A stretch of DNA of 35,774 nt from contig SIAU01000012.1 of NCBI GenBank assembly GCA_009691685.1, positions 1 to 35,774 of the forward strand, written 5' to 3'. The number at the start of each line of letters is the position of its first letter. Position 1 is the first letter of the stretch. The position numbers and the translations under genes are program-made. Below, piece by piece: positions 1 through 8,566 of this stretch. The stretch comes from Opitutales bacterium. GTDB taxonomy: Bacteria > Verrucomicrobiota > Verrucomicrobiia > Opitutales > UBA953. The notes under the pieces are model-generated. The model was not told where the DNA came from. It saw only the letters and a list, made by a program, of their open reading frames with translations, and did not search any database.

Positions 1-402
1 TCTTCGGGATTTTGGTCTTTAATGCCTGCCATTGATATTCCGTTATTCGATGGCGATCGAAGGGAGTCGCAGCTTGAAGTAGCGCGTGCACAGATTGATT
101 TAGCGGGCGCTGAATGGCACAAGGCCATACTCAATGCGTTTCGCGAAGTTGAAGTAACGCTCGTTGATATAAAAGAACTAGAAGAAGAAGTTAAATTGGC
201 TGAAAGAGTTTTGGAAGCGGTGACCCAACGATTAGAAAACGCAAAAACCCGATACACTGTAGGTGTAGCCGATGAGCGTGAAGTGGTGATTGCCACGCGC
301 GATCTCGCTTTAGCCCGCCGCACCCACGCCACCCTGGAATTTGAAATTTGTCAGGCCACGGTTCGTCTCGCCGCCGCCACGGGTGGTGGTTGGAAGAAAT
401 AA
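1..402 (+). CDS. Outer-membrane efflux channel (TolC/NodT family), C-terminal part
   Basis: The open frame runs in from the window edge without a start, so this is the last 133 residues of a larger protein; the ATG at 22 is internal. The segment begins with the family-typical stretch IDIPLFDGDRR and continues as a long amphipathic helix with heptad-like Leu/Ala/Glu spacing, then ARTRY-like KTRYTVGVADEREV and a closing ATVRLAAATGGGW. These are hallmarks of the second repeat of TolC/NodT outer-membrane factors, which form the outer-membrane and periplasmic tunnel of RND or ABC efflux and type I secretion systems. The partner pump and adaptor genes would lie upstream, outside the window. It ends against a strong terminator and converges on gnd. 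The family call is firm; the substrate cannot be told. Confidence 0.85.
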   Translation, partial: SSGFWSLMPAIDIPLFDGDRRESQLEVARAQIDLAGAEWHKAILNAFREVEVTLVDIKELEEEVKLAERVLEAVTQRLENAKTRYTVGVADEREVVIATRDLALARRTHATLEFEICQATVRLAAATGGGWKK

Positions 403-434
403 AAAAGCCCCAGAAAAATGGGGCTTTTGTTTAA
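403..434. terminator. Bidirectional intrinsic terminator between tolC-like gene and gnd
   Basis: A perfect 9-bp inverted repeat AAAAGCCCC / GGGGCTTTT (403-411 and 420-428) encloses an 8-nt loop. Read on the minus strand the stem is followed by a run of six T, and on the plus strand by TTTTGTTT. It can therefore stop transcription from both convergent genes, starting one base after the efflux gene stop codon and lying just before the gnd stop. Confidence 0.9.
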
Positions 435-439
435 AGCGA

Positions 440-1936
440 CTAAGCTTTAATTTGTGGGCGCTTAGGATCTGGCCAATCGATGTGGAAGAATTCGCCACGT
501 GGCTTATCGGTACGCTCGTAGGTGTGAGCGCCAAAGAAGTCACGTTGTCCTTGCAATAGATTTTGAGGTAAGCGCTCCGTGCGGTAAGAATCAAAATAAG
601 ATAATGAAGAGCCTAAAGTGGGAACGGGAATTCCATGTTTCACGGCTAACGCAATGACCTTGCGCCAATTTTTCTGCGCCTTCTTGACGGTCTTCTTAAA
701 GTAAGGATCCAGGAGAAGATTGGCTAATTTAGATTTCTTACCAAAAGCTTCGGTGATTTTTTGTAAGAAGCTTGCACGGATGATGCAACCACCGCGCCAG
801 ATTTGGGCGATTTCACCAAAGTTAAGTTTCCAATTATACTCCTTCTGCGCTTCACGCATTAATTGGAAACCTTGAGAGTAAGAACAAATTTTGGAGCAGT
901 AGAGAGCGTCCCGAATTTGTTCGATGACTTTAGCTTTATCTGGATTGGTCATCGCACGCTTGGGCCCACGCAGGGCTTTAGCGGCAGCCACGCGTTCTTC
1001 TTTCACCGCGGATAAGCAGCGAGCAAAAACCGCCTCCGCAATAGTTGGAGCGGCCACACCCATATCAAGTGCATTGGCGCTGGTCCATTTACCGGTTCCT
1101 TTTTGTCCAGCGGTATCCAGGATAACGTCCACTAAGGGTACGCCCGTCTCAGGATCTTTTTGTTTCAAAACCTTCGCGGTGATTTCGATCAGGAATGAAT
1201 TTAAATCACCCTTATTCCACTCTTCAAATACGGTGCCAATTTCATCAGGGGTCATGCCGAGGAGACCGCGCATTAAGTCATAAGCTTCGCAAATCATTTG
1301 CATATCGCCGTACTCAATGCCGTTATGAACCATCTTCACGTAGTGGCCGGCACCATCAGTACCAATATGGGCAACACAGGGAACGCCACCTTTGATTGGC
1401 TTGCCTGGTTTTGCACCGGTGAGTTCAACGCCTGTTTGAGCGTCTACTTTAGAAGCAACCGCTTCCCAAATAGGTTTTAATTCTTCCCAGGCTTTAACAT
1501 CGCCGCCGGGCATTAAGGATGGACCAAAGCGTGCACCTTCTTCGCCGCCCGATACGCCGGATCCGATGAAGCGAAGACCTTTTGCCTTCAGTTCGCGTTC
1601 ACGACGAATCGTGTCGGTCCAAAGAGCATTACCGCCATCGATGATGATGTCATCTTTTTCAAAAAATGAAGCGAGTTCGTTGATCACGGCGTCGGTCGGA
1701 GCGCCGGCCTTAACGAGGATGACAGCTTTGCGTGGCTTCTTTAAGGAAGCGGCAAAGTCTCTCATCGTCGCACAGCCGATAAGTTTACCGGGAGTGCTGG
1801 GATTTTCTTTTACAAACTCGTCCGTCTTAGCGGTCGTACGATTGTAGACAGAAATCGCGAAACCGTGGTCCGCGATGTTAAGGGCGAGATTCTGACCCAT
1901 GACGGCCAGACCAATGAGACCAATGTCGGATTGCAT
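440..1936 (-). CDS. gnd: 6-phosphogluconate dehydrogenase, decarboxylating
   Basis: Oxidises 6-phosphogluconate to ribulose 5-phosphate and CO2 with NADP+, the third step of the oxidative pentose phosphate pathway, in the cytoplasm. The protein opens with a Rossmann fold, [16 protein letters not shown] (GxGxxG-type GLAVMG), and carries [18 protein letters not shown] (substrate loop), the catalytic region [14 protein letters not shown] (Lys and the HNGIEY motif) and [14 protein letters not shown]. The length is 498 aa from the start chosen here, close to the usual 470-490. The frame stays open to 2020, but the first 28 residues of that extension are not conserved-looking. ATG at 1936 (MQSDIGLIG) aligns with the normal N-terminus; ATG at 1948 (MGSL) is the alternative. 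No clear Shine-Dalgarno is visible. It is divergent from coaC. Confidence 0.95.
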   Translation of the reverse strand: MQSDIGLIGLAVMGQNLALNIADHGFAISVYNRTTAKTDEFVKENPSTPGKLIGCATMRDFAASLKKPRKAVILVKAGAPTDAVINELASFFEKDDIIIDGGNALWTDTIRRERELKAKGLRFIGSGVSGGEEGARFGPSLMPGGDVKAWEELKPIWEAVASKVDAQTGVELTGAKPGKPIKGGVPCVAHIGTDGAGHYVKMVHNGIEYGDMQMICEAYDLMRGLLGMTPDEIGTVFEEWNKGDLNSFLIEITAKVLKQKDPETGVPLVDVILDTAGQKGTGKWTSANALDMGVAAPTIAEAVFARCLSAVKEERVAAAKALRGPKRAMTNPDKAKVIEQIRDALYCSKICSYSQGFQLMREAQKEYNWKLNFGEIAQIWRGGCIIRASFLQKITEAFGKKSKLANLLLDPYFKKTVKKAQKNWRKVIALAVKHGIPVPTLGSSLSYFDSYRTERLPQNLLQGQRDFFGAHTYERTDKPRGEFFHIDWPDPKRPQIKA

Positions 1937-2062
1937 AAGTGACCCCATCGCAATCTTCGGGACCCCCAATGGCAAACCAGAAAAGACCTTTTTTGACTGT
2001 TTTTGAGGGAAAATCGTCACCGCTAACCCCTTTCCCCTCGCTTCGGCCTAAACTGTCTTATT

Positions 2063-2068
2063 TATAAT
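2063..2068 (+). promoter_or_regulatory. -10 element TATAAT of coaC, leaderless spacing
   Basis: A perfect TATAAT ends 6 nt before the coaC ATG at 2075, so initiation about 7 nt downstream would fall on the start codon. No good -35 hexamer is seen at 16-18 nt upstream, and no Shine-Dalgarno exists. Confidence 0.6.
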
Positions 2069-2074
2069 GACGCT

Positions 2075-2623
2075 ATGTCTCATTTAGCAGGCAAACGTAT
2101 TGTGCTCGGTGTTACTGGCTCGATCGCGGCCTATAAAGCCGCCGATCTTACGTCCCAGCTGATTAAATATGGAGCAGATGTGCAGGTGGTTATGACCAAA
2201 GGGGCTACCCAATTTATAACTCCGATGACTTTGCAGGTTTTATCCAAAAATCCTGTCGGGGTTGATATTTGGGAAGAAGGAAAAACTTCAGTACCGGGTC
2301 ACATCGAAATCGCCGATTCTGCAGATTTGCTTCTCGTTGCTCCGCTGTCGGCAAACGTCCTGGCCGAATTTGCTCACGGCTTGGCCCCTGATTTGCTCAC
2401 CTCTATTTATTTAGCTTCCCGCTGTCCGGTGGTCTTAGCTCCCGCCATGAACGGAAAAATGTATGAACACGCAGCCACTCAAGCTAATATTAAAACACTA
2501 AAAGCACGTGGACATGTGATGGTCGACCCCGTGGAAGGGATGTTGGCCTGTGGTTATGAAGGAAACGGAAAACTCGCGCCGGTGGACGAAATTATCAGCC
2601 GAGTTTTATCAATTTTAGGATAG
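2075..2623 (+). CDS. coaC: Phosphopantothenoylcysteine decarboxylase (stand-alone flavoprotein)
   Basis: FMN-dependent decarboxylation of 4'-phosphopantothenoylcysteine to 4'-phosphopantetheine in coenzyme A synthesis. The 182 residues cover only the HFCD flavoprotein fold. Visible elements are the N-terminal GVTGSIAAYKA FMN loop, the catalytic His in GHIEIADSADLL (H76), the PAMNGKMY substrate clamp (123-130) and the active Cys in ACGYEGNGKLAP (C159). The usual C-terminal CoaB synthetase domain is absent, so phosphopantothenoylcysteine synthetase must be encoded elsewhere. queG begins 3 nt after the stop. The pathway also involves coaX at 23302. UbiX-type flavin prenyltransferases share the fold, but the PxMNxxM and Cys-GYxGNGK motifs favour CoaC. 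Confidence 0.92.
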   Translation: MSHLAGKRIVLGVTGSIAAYKAADLTSQLIKYGADVQVVMTKGATQFITPMTLQVLSKNPVGVDIWEEGKTSVPGHIEIADSADLLLVAPLSANVLAEFAHGLAPDLLTSIYLASRCPVVLAPAMNGKMYEHAATQANIKTLKARGHVMVDPVEGMLACGYEGNGKLAPVDEIISRVLSILG

Positions 2624-2626
2624 TTT

Positions 2627-3634
2627 ATGGACGCTAAAGCACTGCGGGAAAACCTGCGGGCCGAGGCCTTGGCATTAGGGTTTGATGTCTTTGGCGTCGC
2701 TCCGATTGATGCCGATGTGCAGGCAGACTATTTCAAAAAATGGATCGCCGATGGCATGCATGGTGAAATGGAATGGATGGCAAAAGATACCGAACGGAGA
2801 ACAGAAGTGACCCGAGTTTTACCTGAAGCACAGAGTATTATCGTGGTGGGCTTAAATTATTATCAGCCCCAACCCAACCCGAATTATCAAATCGCGAAAT
2901 ACGCACTGGGTCAGGATTACCATAATATCATCACAAAAAAATTAAGAAAGCTTTGTACGGTTATGAGAACATTGGGTGGTGCGCAAAAACCTTATGTTGA
3001 TACCGGACCCGTCTTAGAAAAACCTTTAGCCGTGGCGGCGGGCTTAGGTTGGCAGGGGAAAAGCACCATAATTTTACAGCCCGAATTCGGCACCTGGTTG
3101 TTTTTAGGAATTATTATAACCACATTAAAACTAGAAGCGTCTTCGCCCGCGATTAATCGGTGTGGAAGTTGTACGAGGTGTATTACCGCCTGTCCCACCT
3201 CTGCGATTATTGCCCCATATAAACTAGATGCGCGAAAATGTTTAGCCTACTTAACCATCGAGCATAAGGGCCCGATTCCCGTGGAGTACCGCAAGCCGCT
3301 CGGTAACCGAATATTTGGTTGTGACGACTGTCTCGATGTCTGTCCGTGGAATAAATGGGCCAAGGAAACAAAAGAAAATAAATTTAAAGCCCGACCGCAG
3401 CCGATTCTCAAAGAAACGCTCTCATGGAGTGAAATAGATTTTCTAAATCAATTTAGGGGTACGCCCGTAAAACGCTTAGGTTTATTAAGGTGGTGGAGAA
3501 ATGCCTTAACCGTGATGGGAAATACAGGAACGCCGGGAGATCTTGAGGCCATCGGACGATTAGTAAATCACGCTGATCCCATGGTGTCCGAACATGCGTG
3601 TTGGGCGCGGGATCAAATTCTTTCTCGGAATTAA
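2627..3634 (+). CDS. queG: Epoxyqueuosine reductase
   Basis: Reduces epoxyqueuosine to queuosine in the wobble position of tRNAs with GUN anticodons, using cobalamin and two [4Fe-4S] clusters; cytoplasmic. The 335 residues show the cobalamin-domain motif KYALGQDYHN, the probable catalytic Asp in YVDTGPVLEK (D125) and GWQGKST. Cluster ligands are CGSCTRCITACP (C179, C182, C185, C189) and CDDCLDVCPWNK (C232, C235, C239), with another Cys in DARKCLAYL (C205). A short C-terminal HEAT-like tail follows. It is co-directional with coaC, 3 nt apart. An AGGA overlapping the coaC stop region (2617-2620) is correctly placed as a ribosome binding site, one of the few in this window. Confidence 0.95.
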   Translation: MDAKALRENLRAEALALGFDVFGVAPIDADVQADYFKKWIADGMHGEMEWMAKDTERRTEVTRVLPEAQSIIVVGLNYYQPQPNPNYQIAKYALGQDYHNIITKKLRKLCTVMRTLGGAQKPYVDTGPVLEKPLAVAAGLGWQGKSTIILQPEFGTWLFLGIIITTLKLEASSPAINRCGSCTRCITACPTSAIIAPYKLDARKCLAYLTIEHKGPIPVEYRKPLGNRIFGCDDCLDVCPWNKWAKETKENKFKARPQPILKETLSWSEIDFLNQFRGTPVKRLGLLRWWRNALTVMGNTGTPGDLEAIGRLVNHADPMVSEHACWARDQILSRN

Positions 3635-3643
3635 CCTCCTTGG

Positions 3644-3673
3644 TTGCACCCGAGGTCTTGTTTCTGCTAATCT
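3644..3673 (+). promoter_or_regulatory. Promoter of the 3680 membrane protein gene
   Basis: TTGCAC (3644-3649), an 18-nt spacer and TAATCT (3668-3673) preceded by TGC. The -10 ends 6 nt before the GTG start at 3680, so the predicted transcript starts at the start codon. Confidence 0.5.
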
Positions 3674-3679
3674 TCCGCC

Positions 3680-4210
3680 GTGTCCCTAGCTCAAGCTTAT
3701 CTCGTTTTAGCCGCTATCCTTCTATTGTCTGGTGGATTAGTTTATTTCAGCGCGCCCATTTTAAAATCATTTCGTCGCGATCAGTTTGCGACCATTATTC
3801 TTTTAATGGCCGCGGTGGGTTGGTTCGCTTTTCACCTTTTGCATTTACCTGAGCCCGACCTCGCAGGTCTGCCGCGCGAGATCATTGTATGGGTCTTTGT
3901 CATCGCTGGTCTTTTGGCTTATTTTACGATGCCCGATTTTTTATCGGTCCGCGCTCTCGGAGTCTTAATGCTTTTTACGGCCCGCCAAACGCTCGATGCG
4001 GGGTATCGTCAACTACCTCATAGTTTATTAGACGCCAGCATCAGTTACGTCTTTTTAGTAATATTAGGATTATGGTGGGCGATGTCGCCCGTCGCCTTCA
4101 ATAAGCAGTGTGATTGGGTTTTAGAAAAACCCACACGCGCTAAGACCCTTGGAATCTTTTTCTTTATCACCGGCTTAGGCTGTCTCTTGCAAATTAAATT
4201 TATTCCGTGA
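3680..4210 (+). CDS. Uncharacterised multi-pass membrane protein
   Basis: I do not recognise this 176-aa protein. It has five or six hydrophobic segments (about residues 5-24, 38-54, 66-85, 90-105, 117-136 and 152-172), a basic loop KSFRRDQ after the first, and no catalytic motif. It is an integral inner-membrane protein. The GTG start at 3680 (MSLAQAYLV) is chosen because it gives a full first membrane helix and sits just behind a promoter-like sequence. The 3' end overlaps gmk by 4 nt (GTGA), so it is probably the first gene of a transcript with gmk, polX and perhaps kdsA. The ORF is surely real; the function is unknown. Confidence 0.75.
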   Translation: MSLAQAYLVLAAILLLSGGLVYFSAPILKSFRRDQFATIILLMAAVGWFAFHLLHLPEPDLAGLPREIIVWVFVIAGLLAYFTMPDFLSVRALGVLMLFTARQTLDAGYRQLPHSLLDASISYVFLVILGLWWAMSPVAFNKQCDWVLEKPTRAKTLGIFFFITGLGCLLQIKFIP

Positions 4211-4800
4211 ATCGTCCCCTTTTAATCGTCGTCTCGGGCCCTGCTGGCAGTGGGAAGACAACGTTGTGCATGCGGTTAACCGAATCGTACCCCCAATTTA
4301 TTCATCGCGTAATCACGTGTACGACTCGCCCGCCACGCGTCGGAGAAATGGATGGTGAAGATTATTACTTCTTAACTCGTCAAGAGTTCGAAGCACAATA
4401 CGCCGCCGGAAAATTTTTAGAGAAAGCCGTCGTGCATAATAATCTTTATGGGTGCCGCAAAGAGGATATCGCAAAACATTTGAGAGCAGGATACGACGCA
4501 TTATTAAATGTCGATGTGCAGGGCGCGGCCTCGATTCGTAACCAAGCAGAAAGCGATAAAACTTTAGCGGAATCACTCGTTACCGTTTTTGTCAGAGTAA
4601 CAGATCCGGTTGAACTACGTCGTCGCCTTACAGGCCGTGGCACCGATCCCGTAGATGAAATCGATCGTCGCGTCGCTGCCTCTGAATATGAATTAGAGCA
4701 CGCTGGTCATTATCAACACGTGATTGAGAGTGGTCCCAAGGAGGCCGACTTCTTGGAATTAAATAAAATTTACCTCCACGAGAAAAAAAGCAGGGTATGA
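4207..4800 (+). CDS. gmk: Guanylate kinase
   Basis: ATP + GMP to ADP + GDP; essential in guanine nucleotide supply and functionally linked to guaB at 9606. The 197 residues begin with the P-loop VVSGPAGSGKTTL. The GMP-binding sequence TCTTRPPRVGEMDGEDYYFL includes the conserved TTRpxRxGE and DYxF signature. LLNVDVQGAASIR (the DVQGA motif) and the lid region RLTGRGTD follow. The start is GTG at 4207, overlapping the preceding stop as GTGA, and the stop overlaps polX as ATGA, which suggests translational coupling on both sides. The usual length is 185-210 aa. YicC and RpoZ, common neighbours of gmk, are not present here. Confidence 0.93.
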   Translation: MNRPLLIVVSGPAGSGKTTLCMRLTESYPQFIHRVITCTTRPPRVGEMDGEDYYFLTRQEFEAQYAAGKFLEKAVVHNNLYGCRKEDIAKHLRAGYDALLNVDVQGAASIRNQAESDKTLAESLVTVFVRVTDPVELRRRLTGRGTDPVDEIDRRVAASEYELEHAGHYQHVIESGPKEADFLELNKIYLHEKKSRV

Positions 4801-6524
4801 TGGAAAAATCTGCCATCGCTTCGGTCTTAGATGAAATCGCCACCTTGCTCGAGTTAACGGGCGAAAATCCGTTTAAGATTCGTGCGTACTCCAACGGTGC
4901 GCGCATCCTCGAAACACTCACGGAAGATTTAGATGAGTTAATTAAAACGGATAAACTCGCGGAGATTCCAGGGATGGGCGAAGCGCTGGTGGATAAAATA
5001 ACTACGCTGCGTCGTGATGGTATCTTGCCCTTTCACCAAAAACTAAAAGCGAGTATTCCAGCTGGCTTATTAGAAGTCATTCAAATTCCAGGATTAGGAC
5101 CCAAAAAAGTGCGTGCGCTATGGGTTCAACTCCAAGTCGAAAGTATCGAGAAATTAAAAGAAGTTTGTGATAGCGGTCAAGTGGCCGAGCTCAAGGGCTT
5201 TGGTGCCAAAACACAGACTAATATTTTAGAAGGAATAAAAAACCGAATCGCTTATGGAAAAAGACATCGCTGGGCCGATGCTGCCGAAATCGCCGCACCG
5301 ATTTTAGCCGGACTAAAAAATCTCCCCCAAGTAAAATTGGCCGAGTCGGCAGGCTCACTTCGTCGCTCCCGTGAAACCGTGGGAGACTTGGACTTCTTGG
5401 TGGCTTCGTCTGAACCTAAACCGATTATGGATTGGTTTGTGAACTATCCTGGCGTTAAAGAAGTGAGCGCTCACGGAGAAACGAAGTCGAGTGTGCGCCT
5501 AGAAAATGGAATCCAGGCTGATCTTCGCGTGGTTCCCGAAGAGCAATTTTATTTTGCCCTCCACCACTTTACTGGATCCAAAGAACATAATGTAGCGATG
5601 CGTCAAAGAGCTTTGTCTCAAGGCTTAAGTATGAGCGAGTGGGGCTTTAAGTCGGTGGACGAAAAACAAAAAGCTCCGGGTGCGAAAAACGAAGAAGAAG
5701 TTTTTAAGGCTTTGGGATTAAAATGGATTCCCCCTGAATTACGCGAAGGCGCAGGCGAAATCGAGGAGTCCGAAAAGAATAACCTGCCCAAGCTCGTGGC
5801 CTTTGAAGACATCAAAGGAGTTTTTCACAACCACACGACGGCTTCGGATGGCGATCACACGCTTGAACAAATGGCTGCCGCGGCGGAAAAATTTGGGTGG
5901 AGTTATTTAGGAATTTCGGACCACTCTAAATCGAGTTTTCAGGCCAGAGGTTTGGATGAAAGTAGACTTGCCCAACAGATTGAAGAAATTAACAAATTAA
6001 ATCAGTCGGGCAAATTTAAGGTGAGAGTTTTAAGTGGGAGTGAGGTGGATATTATGCGCGATGGCTCACTTGATTTTACTGATGAAGTTTTGGGTAAACT
6101 CGACTTCGTAGTGGCTTCGGTACACAACCTCTTCACCTTAAATAAAGAAGAACAAACGAAGCGGATTATTAAGGCGATTGAGAATGAACACGTAGATATG
6201 GTGGGTCACTTGACTGGTCGCTTGCTTAATAAACGTGAACCTTACGAAGTGGATATCGCCAAGGTTATTGATGCGGCGGCGGCGAATGATACCATCATTG
6301 AATTAAATGCTAACCCCTGGAGATTGGATCTCGATTGGCGTTGGTGGCGCCGGGCCTCCGAAAAAGGTGTGCTGACGTCGATTAATCCCGACGCTCATGA
6401 TATTGAACAATTAGGCTTTGCGGCGCATGGTGTGCGGATTGCCCGCAAGGGTTGGTTAACCAAAGAAAACGTTTTAAATACGCGTTCACTGCCCGAAGTT
6501 TTAAAGTGGTTGGGTCGCCAGTAA
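4797..6524 (+). CDS. polX: Family X DNA polymerase with PHP exonuclease domain
   Basis: A bacterial PolX repair polymerase acting in gap filling, with 3'-5' exonuclease and AP-site processing in characterised relatives. The 575 residues contain an N-terminal helix-hairpin-helix domain (IPGMGEALVDKI and IPGLGPKKVRALW). The polymerase palm carries AGSLRRSRETVGDLDFLVAS, the GSxRR...GDxDF nucleotidyltransferase signature with its metal-binding aspartates, plus IQADLRVV for the third acidic residue. From about residue 340 a PHP domain follows, with FHNHTTASDGDH, YLGISDHS, GSEVDI, SVHN, GHLTGR and NPDAH, the metal-ligand motifs. ATG at 4797 overlaps the gmk stop; the next ATG at 4800 is equally possible and is better spaced from AGGG (4792-4795). 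Confidence 0.95.
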   Translation: MMEKSAIASVLDEIATLLELTGENPFKIRAYSNGARILETLTEDLDELIKTDKLAEIPGMGEALVDKITTLRRDGILPFHQKLKASIPAGLLEVIQIPGLGPKKVRALWVQLQVESIEKLKEVCDSGQVAELKGFGAKTQTNILEGIKNRIAYGKRHRWADAAEIAAPILAGLKNLPQVKLAESAGSLRRSRETVGDLDFLVASSEPKPIMDWFVNYPGVKEVSAHGETKSSVRLENGIQADLRVVPEEQFYFALHHFTGSKEHNVAMRQRALSQGLSMSEWGFKSVDEKQKAPGAKNEEEVFKALGLKWIPPELREGAGEIEESEKNNLPKLVAFEDIKGVFHNHTTASDGDHTLEQMAAAAEKFGWSYLGISDHSKSSFQARGLDESRLAQQIEEINKLNQSGKFKVRVLSGSEVDIMRDGSLDFTDEVLGKLDFVVASVHNLFTLNKEEQTKRIIKAIENEHVDMVGHLTGRLLNKREPYEVDIAKVIDAAAANDTIIELNANPWRLDLDWRWWRRASEKGVLTSINPDAHDIEQLGFAAHGVRIARKGWLTKENVLNTRSLPEVLKWLGRQ

Positions 6525-6555
6525 GGATACGGCTCGCCCTCGGTCTGATTTTTTG

Positions 6556-6561
6556 TCTAAT
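6556..6561 (+). promoter_or_regulatory. Possible -10 element of kdsA
   Basis: TCTAAT, directly preceded by TG, ends 8 nt before the kdsA ATG. No convincing -35 is seen, and there is no Shine-Dalgarno. It fits the near-leaderless pattern seen before other genes here, but the evidence is thin because polX could read through. Confidence 0.35.
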
Positions 6562-6569
6562 TCCCTATT

Positions 6570-7364
6570 ATGTTACACGATAAGCGGAGACTACTCTTAA
6601 TCGCCGGGCCTTGTTCGTTAGAATCAGAATCCAACTGTCGCACTGTGGCGAAAGAGCTGAAGGCGCTATCTATCCGCTTCCCAGAATTAAATATTATTTT
6701 CAAAGGTTCTTATGATAAGGCCAACCGCACTTCTTTGGGCGGCGATCGTGGACCCGGAATGGAAGCAGGTTTAGAACTCCTTAAACTTGTTAAAAAAGAT
6801 TATGGCTTTGCGGTTTTAACCGACATTCATGGACCTGAACATTGTGAGCCTGTGGGCAGGGTCGTTGATGTACTCCAAATTCCCGCCTTCATGTGTCGTC
6901 AGACCGACCTGCTCGTGGCCGCCGCCAAAACCGGCAAAGTGGTGAATGTTAAAAAAGGACAATTCCTGTCGCCGTTTGAAATGAAATTTGTGGTCGATAA
7001 ATTAAAGGGAGCGAACGCCGCTGAAATTTGGCAAACCGATCGTGGAACTACTTTTGGATATCAAAACCTCGTGGTGGATATGAGATCCTTCCCCATCATG
7101 GCGAGCTACGGCTATCCCACAATCATGGACGCCACGCATGCCGTGCAATTACCGGGCGCAGCGGGCGGAGCTTCAGGAGGTCAACGCGAGTATGTTCCGG
7201 TTTTAGCCAAAGCGGCTTTAGCGGCTGGTGCAGACGGATTGTTTATGGAAACTCACCCCGATCCAGCGAAAGCGATTTCTGACGGACCGAGCCAAGTGCC
7301 TTTAGCAGAATTTCCCGCCTTAGTGGAGTCTTGTCTGCGTATCTGGAAAGCAGCGCGAAACTAA
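6570..7364 (+). CDS. kdsA: 3-deoxy-8-phosphooctulonate synthase (KDO-8-P synthase)
   Basis: Condenses phosphoenolpyruvate with arabinose 5-phosphate to KDO 8-phosphate, the committed step to the inner-core sugar of lipopolysaccharide, and so indicates a Gram-negative envelope. The 264 residues show [63 protein letters not shown] and [17 protein letters not shown]. The Cys in GPCS (C15) occupies the position that is Cys in metal-dependent KdsA and Asn in the metal-independent Escherichia type, so this is likely the metallo form. The stop overlaps the stop of the convergent menE through CTAA. Confidence 0.95.
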   Translation: MLHDKRRLLLIAGPCSLESESNCRTVAKELKALSIRFPELNIIFKGSYDKANRTSLGGDRGPGMEAGLELLKLVKKDYGFAVLTDIHGPEHCEPVGRVVDVLQIPAFMCRQTDLLVAAAKTGKVVNVKKGQFLSPFEMKFVVDKLKGANAAEIWQTDRGTTFGYQNLVVDMRSFPIMASYGYPTIMDATHAVQLPGAAGGASGGQREYVPVLAKAALAAGADGLFMETHPDPAKAISDGPSQVPLAEFPALVESCLRIWKAARN

Positions 7365-8566
7365 ATCCGCAAAAGTTTTTCCGCAGCGAGGCGATCAAAT
7401 TTTCCGCGTGCATCGAGCGGGATTTTTTCGACAAAAATATAATTTTTAGGACGGGCGGCGGGTTCTAAAACCTCCACGGCCTTTTTCAGCGCGGCTGAAT
7501 TATATTCACTGGCGACGACACAAGCGACGACGCGTTGACCCCATTGTGCATCGATTACTCCGAAGACAAAAATATCTTTTACGAGTCCGGTGGACTTTAA
7601 AATTTCTTCAACGCGTGAGGGGTCAATTTTTTCGCCCCCCGAATTGATAATTCGATCACCGCGGCCGTTTATCTCTACGGTGCCATCAGCATTAACCTGC
7701 CCAAGATCACCTGAAGTATAAGGAATGGAGAATTTTTCACCGAGCCAATAACCCAAACCACAGGCGGGTGAATGGATACAGATGTGGTGATTAACTTCGG
7801 TAAATTTTACCCCGGGCAGGGGATATCCCCGGAGGGGTTCATCACGCCAGATTTTTTCGGGCGGACAGAAGGCACAGAGCGCAGCCGTTTCGGTCATTCC
7901 ATAAGTGGCATAAACGGGGAGATGGTGATTCCGAATCGCGTCGATGACCGGTCGTGGAACGGCGGCTCCGCCTAATAAAATTACATCAAACTGTTTTAAC
8001 CATTTTAAGCCCTCGGGGTGCTCAAGTATTCGCGAAATTTGAGTGTGTACTAACGAAGCTATTTTAGTACCCCCTGCCGGTAATTTAATTTCGGGTAGAG
8101 ATTGATTGGGTAAGAAACGTCCATCGTAGTGGCCATAATTTCCACTGGTAAATTGAGCGCGCAGTACGGGCATTAAACCGCTGACATGATACGGCGGCGT
8201 GAAACTCGCGCCGTGAAGTATCGAACTCAGTCCGCGTGCCACCAGGGCATCGCGTAATCCTAGGGCGGCGGCTTGCAGGGTTTTGGTGTTATGAATCACG
8301 AACTTAACTTTTCCGCCCGTGCCGCCTGTCGGAATAAAAAGACAGTCCATCCAAGCCTCGGGCCAATTCGCTGGAGCCGTGCCTTGGGGTGTCAGCTGGA
8401 TTCCTTCAACCATGGTTTCCTTCGGAATGAGTTGGGCGGCACTTTTTAATTCAGCGGGACCCCAGTTGGGATTTCCTAGAAAAACGGGACGACCAATCGA
8501 GTGTGCCGTAAGAACCTCTTCTAAATATTTCTTCGGATCCGCGTGAAAGACAGCAATCGATTTCAT
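7361..8566 (-). CDS. menE: o-Succinylbenzoate-CoA ligase (AMP-forming)
   Basis: Activates o-succinylbenzoate to its CoA thioester via an adenylate, in menaquinone synthesis. The 401 residues are short for the acyl-adenylate superfamily but match compact MenE proteins. The core motifs are in order: [14 protein letters not shown] (P-loop-like A3), [12 protein letters not shown] (A5), [12 protein letters not shown] (A7), [16 protein letters not shown] (A8 hinge) and [10 protein letters not shown] (A10 catalytic Lys). It starts on the last bases of menC (ATGA overlap), so the two are translationally coupled. On motifs alone it could be another small acyl-CoA ligase; the menC neighbour decides the substrate. 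Confidence 0.9.
   Translation of the reverse strand: MKSIAVFHADPKKYLEEVLTAHSIGRPVFLGNPNWGPAELKSAAQLIPKETMVEGIQLTPQGTAPANWPEAWMDCLFIPTGGTGGKVKFVIHNTKTLQAAALGLRDALVARGLSSILHGASFTPPYHVSGLMPVLRAQFTSGNYGHYDGRFLPNQSLPEIKLPAGGTKIASLVHTQISRILEHPEGLKWLKQFDVILLGGAAVPRPVIDAIRNHHLPVYATYGMTETAALCAFCPPEKIWRDEPLRGYPLPGVKFTEVNHHICIHSPACGLGYWLGEKFSIPYTSGDLGQVNADGTVEINGRGDRIINSGGEKIDPSRVEEILKSTGLVKDIFVFGVIDAQWGQRVVACVVASEYNSAALKKAVEVLEPAARPKNYIFVEKIPLDARGKFDRLAAEKLLRI

Noticed and set aside
924..1847. Plus-strand open frames inside gnd
   Set aside because: They are antisense shadows of a well-conserved coding sequence, without family motifs.
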